This document shows, piece after piece, positions 15,864-23,029 of a stretch of DNA of 64,000 nt. The notes below the pieces were generated by a model. It made no database searches. It saw only the letters and a list, made by a program, of their open reading frames with translations, and was not told the DNA's origin. Source of the stretch: Streptomyces sp. HmicA12 (GTDB taxonomy: Bacteria > Actinomycetota > Actinomycetes > Streptomycetales > Streptomycetaceae); the NCBI RefSeq assembly GCF_000373565.1, contig NZ_KB891813.1, forward strand, positions 79,275-143,274. The letters are read 5' to 3'. Made by a program: the position numbers and the translations under genes. Position 1 is the first letter of the stretch; each line of letters starts with the position of its first letter.

Positions 15864-16861
15864 GTCCGATGAGTTCGATGAGTTCGACGAGTTCAGCGAC
15901 CGATGTGCTCTGTGTGCGGTTCCTGCTGCCGCCGGAGCGGGAGGCCGAGCTGCCGCGGCTCCTGGAGCTGCTCGGCGAGTTCAGCCCCGTCGTCGAGGCG
16001 CTGCCGCCCGACTCCGCGCTGGTGGAACTGCGCGGCGCCGCACGGTACTTCGGCTGGGACACCCGGCAGATCGCCTCCGTCGTGCGGGTGCGGGCCGTCG
16101 CCCTGTACGGGGTGGAGTGCGTGATCGGCGCCGGACCCGGGCCGATGGCCGCGCGGATGGCGGTCCGGGAGGCCGAGGCCGGCACCACCCGGATCGTCAC
16201 GGATGTCACCGCCTTCCTCGCCGGGCAGCCGGTCGCCGCGCTGCCCGGGGTCGGCGCGGCGACCGCCCGCACCCTGTGCGAGTACGGCCTGGACACGGTC
16301 GACCGGGTGGCCGCCGCCCCGCTGTCCACGCTCCAGCGCCTCACCACCGCCCGCACCGGCCGCGAACTCCACGAGAAGGCGCGCGGCCTCGACCGCACCC
16401 GGGTCGTCCCGAACGCCACCGCCCGCTCCCTCGCCGCCGAACGCGCCTTCGGGCGCGACGAGTTGGACCCCTACCGGCATCGCCGCGCCCTGCTCGCCGC
16501 CGCCGACGAACTGGGCGCCCGGATCCGGGACGAAGGCCAGGTGTGCCGCTCCCTGACCCTCACCGTCCGCTACGCCGACCGCTCCTCGACCGTCCGCACC
16601 CGCCGCCTGTCCGAGCCGACCGCGCACTCCGCGGCGCTCACCTCGGCCGCGTACCGGATGTACGAGGCGCTCGGGCTGCAGCGGGCCCGGGTGCGGGGCG
16701 TCTCCCTGCGCGCGGAGGGGCTCGGTCCCGCCGAGCACGCGTCGCGGCAGCTGACCTTCGACCCCGTCGACGAGCGGACCCGGGCCCTTGAGGCGGTGGC
16801 CGACCGGGCCCGTGCCCGGTTCGGCCCGGGGGCGCTCGTGCCGGCGACCCTCGCCGCGTAG
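15860..16861 (+). CDS. imuB: ImuB-like Y-family polymerase homologue, probably catalytically dead
   Basis: A 333-residue DinB/UmuC-fold protein. It shows the helix-hairpin-helix ALPGVGAATARTLCEYGLDTVDRV and the RTGRELHEKARGLD region. The Y-family metal-binding acidic residues are not where expected: the first strand reads VLCVRFLLPP instead of a DMDAFF-type motif, and the SxDE site is replaced by SALVELRGAARYFG. This is the ImuB pattern, an adaptor that brings DnaE2 to the clamp. GTG 15860 gives a 4-base overlap with dnaE2; ATG 15869 is an alternative. No ImuA' gene is present. Confidence 0.85.
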   Translation: MSPMSSMSSTSSATDVLCVRFLLPPEREAELPRLLELLGEFSPVVEALPPDSALVELRGAARYFGWDTRQIASVVRVRAVALYGVECVIGAGPGPMAARMAVREAEAGTTRIVTDVTAFLAGQPVAALPGVGAATARTLCEYGLDTVDRVAAAPLSTLQRLTTARTGRELHEKARGLDRTRVVPNATARSLAAERAFGRDELDPYRHRRALLAAADELGARIRDEGQVCRSLTLTVRYADRSSTVRTRRLSEPTAHSAALTSAAYRMYEALGLQRARVRGVSLRAEGLGPAEHASRQLTFDPVDERTRALEAVADRARARFGPGALVPATLAA

Positions 16862-16887
16862 GCGTCGGGGCGGGCCTCAAAACCCCG

Positions 16888-16916
16888 TTGACCTCGGATT
16901 ACGGGCCCCCTAAGGT
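16888..16916 (+). promoter_or_regulatory. HrdB-type promoter giving a leaderless mRNA
   Basis: TTGACC (16888-16893), a 17-base spacer and TAAGGT (16911-16916) match the housekeeping Streptomyces promoter. The acetyltransferase ATG begins 8 bases after the -10 box, where transcription itself should start, and no ribosome site fits between them. Confidence 0.7.
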
Positions 16917-16923
16917 GCGCCGC

Positions 16924-17400
16924 ATGTCAACCGCCCCGCGCCTGTGCGCCATCACCCCCGACAACCTCGACGCCGCCCTCGCGGTACGGGTCCGCCCGGA
17001 CCAGGAGCATCTGGTGGCGCCGGTGGTGAAGTCGCTGGCCGAGGCGTACGTCCACGGCGACGTGGCCTGGCCCCGGCTCATCCTCGACGGGGACCGGCCC
17101 GTCGGCTTCCTGATGGCGTTCTTCGACATCGACTGGAAGGCCGACGGCTCCCGCAGCGACATCCGCTCCGGCCTGTGGCGCCTGAACATCGCGGACGGCG
17201 AACAGGGGCGTGGCTACGGCCGCTTCGCCGTCGAGGCCGTGGCCGCGGAGATCCGCCGCCGCGGCGGCGACCGCCTGTACGTCACCTGGGACGCGGACCC
17301 GAACGGCCCCGAGGGCTTCTACCTGGGCCTCGGCGTCCGGCGGACGGGGGAGACCAGCGGCGACCAGCTCGTGGGCGAACTGGACCTGCGACAGGCCTGA
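16924..17400 (+). CDS. GNAT-family N-acetyltransferase
   Basis: A 158-residue acetyltransferase of the GNAT superfamily. The acetyl-CoA loop is EQGRGYGRFAVEAVAAEI, the variant of the Q/RxxGxG/A motif. The C-terminal strand GFYLGLGVRRTGE is typical of the fold, and the N-terminal part resembles spermidine/spermine or aminoglycoside acetyltransferase relatives; the substrate is unknown. The start is at the ATG that the promoter -10 box would make the first base of the mRNA. It converges on the cupin gene. Confidence 0.85.
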   Translation: MSTAPRLCAITPDNLDAALAVRVRPDQEHLVAPVVKSLAEAYVHGDVAWPRLILDGDRPVGFLMAFFDIDWKADGSRSDIRSGLWRLNIADGEQGRGYGRFAVEAVAAEIRRRGGDRLYVTWDADPNGPEGFYLGLGVRRTGETSGDQLVGELDLRQA

Positions 17401-17457
17401 GCGCGCCGGGCGGACGAGAGTTTGCGGACGCGCCCCCAACCTCACAGGGCAATACAC

Positions 17458-17832
17458 CTAGCTCGCCCACGGCGGAGTGATCCGCGTCCCGTCCGCCAGC
17501 TCGGCCTCCAGGCCCACCGACGTCGTCACCCACATCGTGGCCGTCTCCTCCGTCGGGTTCTCGACCGCGAGCGTCGTGCCCGCGTTCACGATCGCCGTGT
17601 CGCCGGGGGAGAGGGTGTGCGTCTCGCCGTCGAGGGTCAGCCGCAGCGTGCCCGTGAGCAGGTGCAGGATCTCCTCGTGGGTCACCGTGTGGGCCGGCGC
17701 CTTGGTGCCACCGGGGATCTCGCCCCGCCAGGCCGCCAACTGCTTGCTGCCGGTGCGGGGAGTGGCGTACGAGACGAAGCGGGCGCCGTGCATCTCGTGG
17801 ACGACGGCCTCTGTCGAGCGGACTACGGGCAT
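17458..17832 (-). CDS. Single-domain cupin protein
   Basis: A 124-residue cupin. Motif 1 reads HTVTHEEILHLLTGTLRL, with two histidines and a glutamate; motif 2 reads PGDTAIVNAGTTLAVEN, where the usual second-motif histidine is not obvious. It is therefore a small beta-barrel that may bind metal weakly or only a ligand. An AGGAGA site precedes the ATG. The gene is divergent from a MarR regulator, and the gap holds three phased palindromes and a hexamer repeat, so MarR control is likely. Its substrate may be the MarR ligand; that is inference. Confidence 0.85.
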   Translation of the reverse strand: MPVVRSTEAVVHEMHGARFVSYATPRTGSKQLAAWRGEIPGGTKAPAHTVTHEEILHLLTGTLRLTLDGETHTLSPGDTAIVNAGTTLAVENPTEETATMWVTTSVGLEAELADGTRITPPWAS

Positions 17833-17841
17833 GACTTCTCC

Positions 17842-17885
<44 letters not shown>

Positions 17886-17895
17886 GCGGGTGAGC

Positions 17896-17953
17896 CCGAC
17901 CAATTGGTCAAGCTCCTTGACCATATAGTCAGGCCGCTTGACCATCTCGTCAA
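17896..17953 (+). promoter_or_regulatory. Three phased MarR-type operators
   Basis: Three 16-base sites of the form TTGACNNNNNNGTCAA lie in a row: CCGACCAATTGGTCAA (17896-17911), TTGACCATATAGTCAG (17917-17932) and TTGACCATCTCGTCAA (17938-17953). Their centres are exactly 21 bases apart, two helical turns, so dimers would sit on the same DNA face. They lie in the gap between the cupin and marR genes. Confidence 0.75.
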
Positions 17954-17965
17954 GGGTGTTTCAAT

Positions 17966-18418
17966 GTGCCCGTGCAGAAATCCGAAGCCCTCGCCCTGTC
18001 CTCCGCCCTGCTCGCCGCCGCGGGCGAGCTGACGCAACGCCTGCACGAAGGCGTCGTGGCCAGGGGATTCGAGGGGCTGCGCCCCGTGCACGGCTTCGCG
18101 TTCGCGCGGCTGTCCCACGGGGGCGCCACCGTCACCGAACTCGCCGGCCACCTCGGCGTGACCAAGCAGGCCGCCAGTCAGCTCGTCGACGAGATGGTCC
18201 GCAAGGGGTACGTGGAGCGGCAGCCGCATCCGCACGACGCGCGGGCCCGGCTGCTCGTGCTCACCGAGCGGGGGTGGGCGTGCACCCGGGCCGCCGAGGA
18301 GGCCGCGGGCGATGCTGTCGAGCCCTGGGTGGAGGAGTTCGGCGAGGCGGAAGTCCGGGCCCTGGCCGCCCGGTTGCTGGCCATCGCGCCCAACGGGCCC
18401 ATCCGGCCCATCTGGTGA
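17966..18418 (+). CDS. MarR-family transcriptional regulator
   Basis: A 150-residue winged-helix regulator. The recognition region GATVTELAGHLGVTKQAASQLVDEMVRKGYVER and the wing HPHDARARLLVLTERG are clear MarR signatures, with flanking dimerisation helices. The GTG start is the first in-frame start after the operator array. It is divergent from the cupin gene and probably represses both itself and the cupin through the three palindromes. The ligand is unknown; many MarR proteins respond to phenolic compounds. Confidence 0.88.
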   Translation: MPVQKSEALALSSALLAAAGELTQRLHEGVVARGFEGLRPVHGFAFARLSHGGATVTELAGHLGVTKQAASQLVDEMVRKGYVERQPHPHDARARLLVLTERGWACTRAAEEAAGDAVEPWVEEFGEAEVRALAARLLAIAPNGPIRPIW

Positions 18419-18467
18419 CATGACGTCAGGGATTCCTGACGCAAGCGACTCCGGAAGTTTTTACCGA

Positions 18468-18509
18468 CGCGTAACTTCACGTCTCTACTACTCGCGCGTA
18501 ACTTGACGT
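18468..18509 (+). promoter_or_regulatory. Direct repeats upstream of the lipase gene
   Basis: CGCGTAACTTCACGT (18468-18482) and CGCGTAACTTGACGT (18495-18509) differ at one base and start 27 bases apart. The second overlaps a TTGACG hexamer. Paired direct repeats just upstream of a gene suggest an activator site. The gap from 18419 to 18566 otherwise holds only a TGACGTCA palindrome at 18421. Confidence 0.6.
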
Positions 18510-18566
18510 GGGCACGGCAACCTCCCGTACCTCCTGCAACTCCCTTGAGCCGCAAGGAGTTTCACG

Positions 18567-19433
18567 ATGCTGCCCAGAAACAGGCTGTCCAGAAACAGCC
18601 GGCGGCGGGCGCTGCGCGCCGCGACCGTCGCCGCGGCCCTCTTCGCCGCCGTCCTCGTCCCGTCCCAGGCCGCCTCCGCGTCGAGCTCCGGCTGGAACGA
18701 CTACTCCTGCAAGCCGTCCGCCGCGCATCCGCGGCCCGTCGTCCTGGTGCACGGCACGTTCGGCAACTCCGTCGACAACTGGCTCGTCCTCGCGCCCTAC
18801 CTGGTCAAGCGCGGCTACTGCGTCTTCTCGCTGGACTACGGGCAGCTGCCGGGCGTCCCGCTCTTCAACGGGCTCGGGCCCATCGAGAAGTCCGCCGGGC
18901 AGCTCGACGCCTTCGTGGACAAGGTGCGCGGGGCCACCGGTGCGGCGAAGGTCGACCTCGTCGGCCACTCGCAGGGCGGCATGATGCCGCGCTACTACCT
19001 CAAGTTTCTCGGCGGCGCCGCCGAGGTGAACGCGCTCGTCGGCATCGCGCCCGACAACCACGGCACCACGCTCTCGGGACTGACGAAGCTGCTGCCGTAC
19101 TTCCCCGGCGTGAAGGACCTGCTGACGCTGGCCACGCCGTCCCTCGCCGACCAGATAGCCGGGTCCGCCTTCATCAGCAAGCTCAACGCGGGCGGCGACA
19201 CCGTGCCCGGCGTCCACTACACCGTCATCGCCACGAAGTACGACGAGGTCGTCACCCCGTACCGGACCCAGTTCCTCGACGGGCCCGACGTGCGCAACGT
19301 GGTGGTGCAGGACCTGTGCCCGGCCGACCTGTCCGAGCACGTGACCATCGGCACCGTCGACCTGGTGGCGTACCACGAGGTCGCCAACGCCCTCGACCCG
19401 GCGCACGCCACCCGGACCGACTGCTTCAACTAG
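18567..19433 (+). CDS. Secreted triacylglycerol lipase, alpha/beta hydrolase
   Basis: A 288-residue secreted lipase. The signal peptide has an Arg-rich front and cleaves near residue 38 (ASAS). The oxyanion segment is LVHGTFGN (His62-Gly63) and the nucleophile is Ser135 in GHSQGG. A catalytic Asp in YDEVVTPY and a His near the C-terminus (SEHVTIG or AYHEV) complete the fold, and cysteines near both ends probably pair after export. AAGGAG (18554-18559) sets the start. It converges on the LPMO gene. The equivalent S. coelicolor gene, as I recall, encodes a characterised secreted lipase. Confidence 0.92.
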   Translation: MLPRNRLSRNSRRRALRAATVAAALFAAVLVPSQAASASSSGWNDYSCKPSAAHPRPVVLVHGTFGNSVDNWLVLAPYLVKRGYCVFSLDYGQLPGVPLFNGLGPIEKSAGQLDAFVDKVRGATGAAKVDLVGHSQGGMMPRYYLKFLGGAAEVNALVGIAPDNHGTTLSGLTKLLPYFPGVKDLLTLATPSLADQIAGSAFISKLNAGGDTVPGVHYTVIATKYDEVVTPYRTQFLDGPDVRNVVVQDLCPADLSEHVTIGTVDLVAYHEVANALDPAHATRTDCFN

Positions 19434-19441
19434 CCGTCGGT

Positions 19442-19489
19442 CCGGGGCGTGCACCGGGGCGTGCACCGGGGCGTGCACCGGGGCGTACT
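19442..19489 (+). repeat. 12-base tandem repeat between lipase and LPMO genes
   Basis: Three perfect units of CCGGGGCGTGCA and a fourth ending in TACT follow the lipase stop. Each contains the self-complementary GTGCAC at the junctions, so the array can fold. It may act as a bidirectional terminator region for the two convergent genes. Confidence 0.7.
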
Positions 19490-19515
19490 CCTGGGTGTAC
19501 GAGGGCGGGTGAGGG

Positions 19516-20517
19516 TCAGCGGCTGTGCCGGCCGCCCGTCACCGCGCGGCGGCGCACCGAGGCGAACATGCCCGCCGCGCCGATCGCCAGAGCGGCGGCG
19601 CCGCCCATCGCGATGTACGGGGTGGTGGAGTCGCCGCCGGTCTCGGCGAGGTTCTCCGAACTGCCGTTGACGGAAGGAGTGTTGGCGTCGCCCGCGGCGG
19701 CCGGCGACGCGGACTCGCCCGCGGTGTCGTGGGCCTCGTGCGCGGCGGCGTCGTCACCGGAGTCACCGGCGTCGCCGCCCATGTCCATGCCGCTGTGGTC
19801 GACCGTCGTCTTGTCGGCGTCCTGCTCGATCTGCGCCTCGGACGGGGTGGACGCCTCCGGCGCAGCCGCGCTCGTGCCGGAGCTGCCGCCGTACGTCACG
19901 TCCGAGCAGGAGTAGAACGCCTCCGGGCTGTCCGAGCGCTGCCAGATGCCGTAGACCAGCTGGCGGCCCGTGCGCTCGGGCAGCGAGCCGGAGAACGTGT
20001 AGTAGCCGCCCTCCGCCACCGGGTCCGTCTTCGTCGCGACCGGGTTCTCCAGATCCAGGTCGGACCACTTCAGCGGCTTCGACGCGTCGTAGCCCTGCTT
20101 CGTCAGGTACAGCTTGAAGGTGCCCTTGTGCTGGGCGGTCACCTTGTACTTGAAGGTGTACGAGCCCGCCGAGACCTTCGTCGCGGGCCAGTCGTCGCGC
20201 GCCAGGTCCATGCCCTTGAACTCGTCGGAGTTCGCCGAGCACAGCTTGCCGTCCGGGATCCTCTCCTGGTGCCGGCCGCCGGCGTCGCCGATGCGGATGC
20301 CGTTCCAGTCGTACAGGGCCTGCGAGCCGCCGGCCGCGACGGCCGCCTTGCACGCCGCGGACGTGGGGTTCTCGGCGCCCTCCGCGTAACAGGCGGCGAC
20401 GCGGCTGGCGGGGTCGCCGAGGGTGCCGTGCGCCGCCGCGGGGGTCGCGGAGAGCGCGGTGAGGCCTCCGGCGACGGCGAAGGCGGAGAGTACGGCGAGG
20501 CTGCGGCGTGCGGACAT
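19516..20517 (-). CDS. Cell-wall-sorted AA10 lytic polysaccharide monooxygenase
   Basis: A 333-residue copper LPMO (chitin- or cellulose-type AA10). The signal peptide should cleave after Ala29, leaving His30 (HGTLGDP) as the first residue of the histidine brace. The second brace histidine is in TAQHKGTFKLYLTKQGYD. After the catalytic domain (to about residue 195) comes a long Asp/Ala/Ser linker with HSGMDMGG and a few further histidines. A LAETG sorting signal, a hydrophobic helix and a basic tail end the protein. LAXTG is the motif used by streptomycete class E sortases, so the enzyme should be fixed to peptidoglycan. An AAGGAG site precedes the ATG. Confidence 0.93.
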   Translation of the reverse strand: MSARRSLAVLSAFAVAGGLTALSATPAAAHGTLGDPASRVAACYAEGAENPTSAACKAAVAAGGSQALYDWNGIRIGDAGGRHQERIPDGKLCSANSDEFKGMDLARDDWPATKVSAGSYTFKYKVTAQHKGTFKLYLTKQGYDASKPLKWSDLDLENPVATKTDPVAEGGYYTFSGSLPERTGRQLVYGIWQRSDSPEAFYSCSDVTYGGSSGTSAAAPEASTPSEAQIEQDADKTTVDHSGMDMGGDAGDSGDDAAAHEAHDTAGESASPAAAGDANTPSVNGSSENLAETGGDSTTPYIAMGGAAALAIGAAGMFASVRRRAVTGGRHSR

Positions 20518-20671
20518 GGGGGCTCCTTGAACGTGTCGAACGTGGGGGTGTGCCAAGGAAGTTAGCCCGGGAAAACGCGCAGGTCGGCCCTTGCGGGCGC
20601 GCTGGGTCGATCTTTATGGCGCGCTTAAGGTGCGGCTCAGACGGAGATCAGAATGGCGGGCCGGGGCGCCT

Positions 20672-21361
20672 TCAGGACGTCCACCGGTACTGGCGTTCCG
20701 GGCGGCCCGTGCCCCCGTACCGCAGGGACACCCGCGCCCGGCCCGTCTCCGTGAAGAACTCCAGGTACCTGCGCGCGCTCACCCGCGACAAGGAGCCCGC
20801 CCGCTCGGCGCACTCCGCCGCCGACAGGCCCTCGGGATGGGCGCGCAGGGTGCGTTCCACCAGCTCCGCCGTGTGTGCCGCGAGACCCTTCGGGAGTTCC
20901 CTGGAGCCGGGCGGCCGGGCGCCGAAGATCTGGTCGACGTCCTCCTGGCGGGCCTCGCCGAGGTCGTCGAGGCGGGCCCGCAGCGCCGCCACATGCGTCA
21001 ACTGCTCGGCCAGAGCGGCCCTGTTGAAGGGTTTGATGAGGTAGTGCAGGGCCCCGGCCCGCAGCGCGGCCCGCACGATCTCGGCGTCCCGCGCCGCCGT
21101 GATGAACAGCGCGTCCACCCGCGTACGGGACGGGTCGCGCTCCTCGGCCGCCCGCAGTTCGCGCAGCACGTCGATGCCGTCCATGTCCGGCAAGTACACA
21201 TCGAGCAGCACCAGATCGGGACGTATCGCCTCCGCCGCGCGCAGCGCCTCGGCGCCGCTGTGCGCCACACCGGCCACCGTGAATCCGTCCATCGCGGACA
21301 CATACCGGCTGTGCAGCTTCGCGACCATGAAGTCGTCGTCCACGACCAGCACCTTCGTCAC
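20672..21361 (-). CDS. CitB/DpiA-type response regulator
   Basis: A 229-residue two-component response regulator. The receiver holds the acidic pair near residues 8-10, the phospho-acceptor Asp54 in LLDVYLPDMDG and Lys in YLIKPF. A winged-helix output (LSAAECAERAGSLSRVSARRYLEFF) follows, as in the CitB/DpiA family that controls citrate and dicarboxylate uptake. GTG 21361 starts at VTKVLVVDDD; a TTG 36 bases upstream is possible. It is divergent from the tricarboxylate transporter operon, which it likely controls. The usual CitA-type sensor kinase is not beside it. Confidence 0.9.
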   Translation of the reverse strand: MTKVLVVDDDFMVAKLHSRYVSAMDGFTVAGVAHSGAEALRAAEAIRPDLVLLDVYLPDMDGIDVLRELRAAEERDPSRTRVDALFITAARDAEIVRAALRAGALHYLIKPFNRAALAEQLTHVAALRARLDDLGEARQEDVDQIFGARPPGSRELPKGLAAHTAELVERTLRAHPEGLSAAECAERAGSLSRVSARRYLEFFTETGRARVSLRYGGTGRPERQYRWTS

Positions 21362-21461
21362 GGGCGCAGGGTAGGCGCGCGACCGCAACGACCACAACGT
21401 TCCTTAGGTGCCAAAGAGAGACAGGCCGTTAACGCGTGGGCAACATGTGGGCCACTTCACA

Positions 21462-21500
21462 GAATCCGAGAACTGAATCCGAGAACTGAATCCGAGAACT
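21462..21500 (+). repeat. Three 13-base tandem repeats before tctC
   Basis: GAATCCGAGAACT occurs three times without gap or mismatch and ends just before the AGGTGG ribosome site of tctC. It lies in the leader between the divergent response regulator and the transporter. It could be a tandem binding site for the regulator or a slippage product. Confidence 0.85.
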
Positions 21501-21514
21501 AGGTGGTGGCACCC

Positions 21515-22498
21515 GTGCGCCTGCGCACACCCCTCGCCCTGCTCGGGGCCGCGGCTCTCGTCCTGGTGGGGCCGCCGCTGCTCACCACGGGCAGCGGCGC
21601 CGACACCGGCACCCAGATCCCCGGCCTGCGCCTCATGGTCCCCAACACCCCGGGCGGCGGCTACGACATCACGGCCCGCACCGCCGCCAAGAACGCCGAG
21701 GACGCCGGACTCACGCACAACATCGAGGTGTTCAACCTGCCCGGCGCCGGCGGCACCGTCGGCCTGACCCGGCTCGTCGGCGAGCACGGCAACGGCAAGC
21801 TCGCCATGTCCATGGGCCTCGGCGTCGTCGGCGCCGCCCGCTCCAACCACGCGCCGAAGACCCTCGCCGACACGACCCCCATCGCCCGGCTCACCGAGGA
21901 GCCGGACGTCGTCGTGGTCGCGAAGGACTCCCCGTACAAGGACATCGGGCAGCTCGTCGACGCCTGGAAGAAGAACCCGGGCAAGCTGCCGGTCGGCGGC
22001 GGCTCCTCACCGGGCGGCCCCGACCACCTCGCGCCCATGCTCATGGCGCGCGCCGCCGGGATCGCCCCGAAGAAGGTCAACTACGTGCCCTTCGACGGCG
22101 GCGGCGAACTCCTCGCCTCCATCCTCGGCGACAAAGTGGCCTTCGGCGTCTCCGGCGTCGGCGAGTACCTCGACCAGATCAAGTCCGGCGAGCTGCGCCT
22201 GCTCGCCGTCACCGGACCCGCGCGCGTCCCCGGCCTCGACGGCCCCACGCTCAAGGAGTCCGGCTACGACGTGAACTTCACCAACTGGCGCGGCATCGTC
22301 GCCCCACCCGGCCTGACCGACACCCAGCGCGACAAACTCACCACGCTCGTAAGGAAGTTGCACGCGTCCGAGGAATGGAAGCAGTCGCTGAAGAAGAACG
22401 GCTGGGACGACGCGTTCCTCGTCGGCGACAAGTTCGGCGACTTCCTCGACGCGCAGGACAAGAACGTCGTGTCCGTACTGAAGGAGCTGGGCCTGTGA
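21515..22498 (+). CDS. tctC: Tripartite tricarboxylate transporter substrate-binding protein
   Basis: A 327-residue TctC/BugT solute-binding protein. An N-terminal signal segment (to about residue 28) is followed by the family motif MVPNTPGGGYDITAR, the FNLPGAGGTVGL loop and GGGSSPGGPDHLAP. It captures a carboxylate, typically citrate, outside the membrane and hands it to TctAB. GTG 21515 sits 8 bases after AGGTGG (21501-21506); the GTGs at 21503 and 21506 overlap that site. First gene of a tctC-tctB-tctA operon, overlapping tctB by GTGA. Confidence 0.9.
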   Translation: MRLRTPLALLGAAALVLVGPPLLTTGSGADTGTQIPGLRLMVPNTPGGGYDITARTAAKNAEDAGLTHNIEVFNLPGAGGTVGLTRLVGEHGNGKLAMSMGLGVVGAARSNHAPKTLADTTPIARLTEEPDVVVVAKDSPYKDIGQLVDAWKKNPGKLPVGGGSSPGGPDHLAPMLMARAAGIAPKKVNYVPFDGGGELLASILGDKVAFGVSGVGEYLDQIKSGELRLLAVTGPARVPGLDGPTLKESGYDVNFTNWRGIVAPPGLTDTQRDKLTTLVRKLHASEEWKQSLKKNGWDDAFLVGDKFGDFLDAQDKNVVSVLKELGL

Positions 22499-23025
22499 CC
22501 CTCACCGAGAACCGGGAAGCCGCCACCGACCGGCGCTCCTGGCTGCGCGACCACTCCGAACTCGGCGTGTGTGTCCTGCTGTTGGCGCTCGGCGTGCTCG
22601 TCCTCACCGACGCGCTCACCATGGACGTCGACATCGCACAGCGCGGCCCCGTCGGGCCGAGGACCGTCCCCGTCGTCGTCGGCGTCGGACTGCTCGTCGT
22701 CTCCGCGCTGCTCGCCGTCGACGTGCTGCGCGGCGGCAGGGGAGAGGCCGAGAGCGGCGAGGACGTCGACCTGTCCGAACCCGCCGACTGGCGCACGGTG
22801 CTGCTCCTCGCCGGTGTCTTTCTCGCCACCGCCGTCCTCATCGAACCGCTCGGCTTCCCGGTCGCGGGCGCGCTGCTGTTCTGGGGCGCCGCCTACGCGC
22901 TCGGCAGCAGGCACCTCCAACGCGACCCGCTGATCGCCGCCGGACTCTCCCTGCTCACCTACGTCGTCTTCGACAACCTGCTCGGCGTGCCCCTGCCGGG
23001 CGGGCCCCTGATGGGAGTGCTGTGA
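22495..23025 (+). CDS. tctB: Tripartite tricarboxylate transporter small subunit TctB
   Basis: A 176-residue membrane protein with four hydrophobic segments, the size and layout of TctB. A cytoplasmic acidic loop (EAESGEDVDLSEPADW) sits between the second and third segments. The GTG start overlaps the tctC stop by four bases, and the gene ends four bases before tctA. TctB is the poorly conserved small subunit that joins the binding protein and the large permease in sodium- or proton-driven carboxylate uptake. Confidence 0.88.
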   Translation: MTLTENREAATDRRSWLRDHSELGVCVLLLALGVLVLTDALTMDVDIAQRGPVGPRTVPVVVGVGLLVVSALLAVDVLRGGRGEAESGEDVDLSEPADWRTVLLLAGVFLATAVLIEPLGFPVAGALLFWGAAYALGSRHLQRDPLIAAGLSLLTYVVFDNLLGVPLPGGPLMGVL

Positions 23026-23029
23026 CGCC

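Noticed and set aside
15860..16861. Active DinB (Pol IV) polymerase
   Set aside because: The metal-binding acids of the first strand and of the SxDE motif are absent, and its partner is DnaE2.
20518..20671. Cellulose- or chitin-responsive operator upstream of the LPMO
   Set aside because: I looked for CebR- and DasR-type palindromes and found no acceptable match in this gap.
21462..21500. CRISPR array
   Set aside because: The three 13-base repeats are directly adjacent with no spacers, and no cas gene is in the window. The other tandem repeats fail for the same reason.
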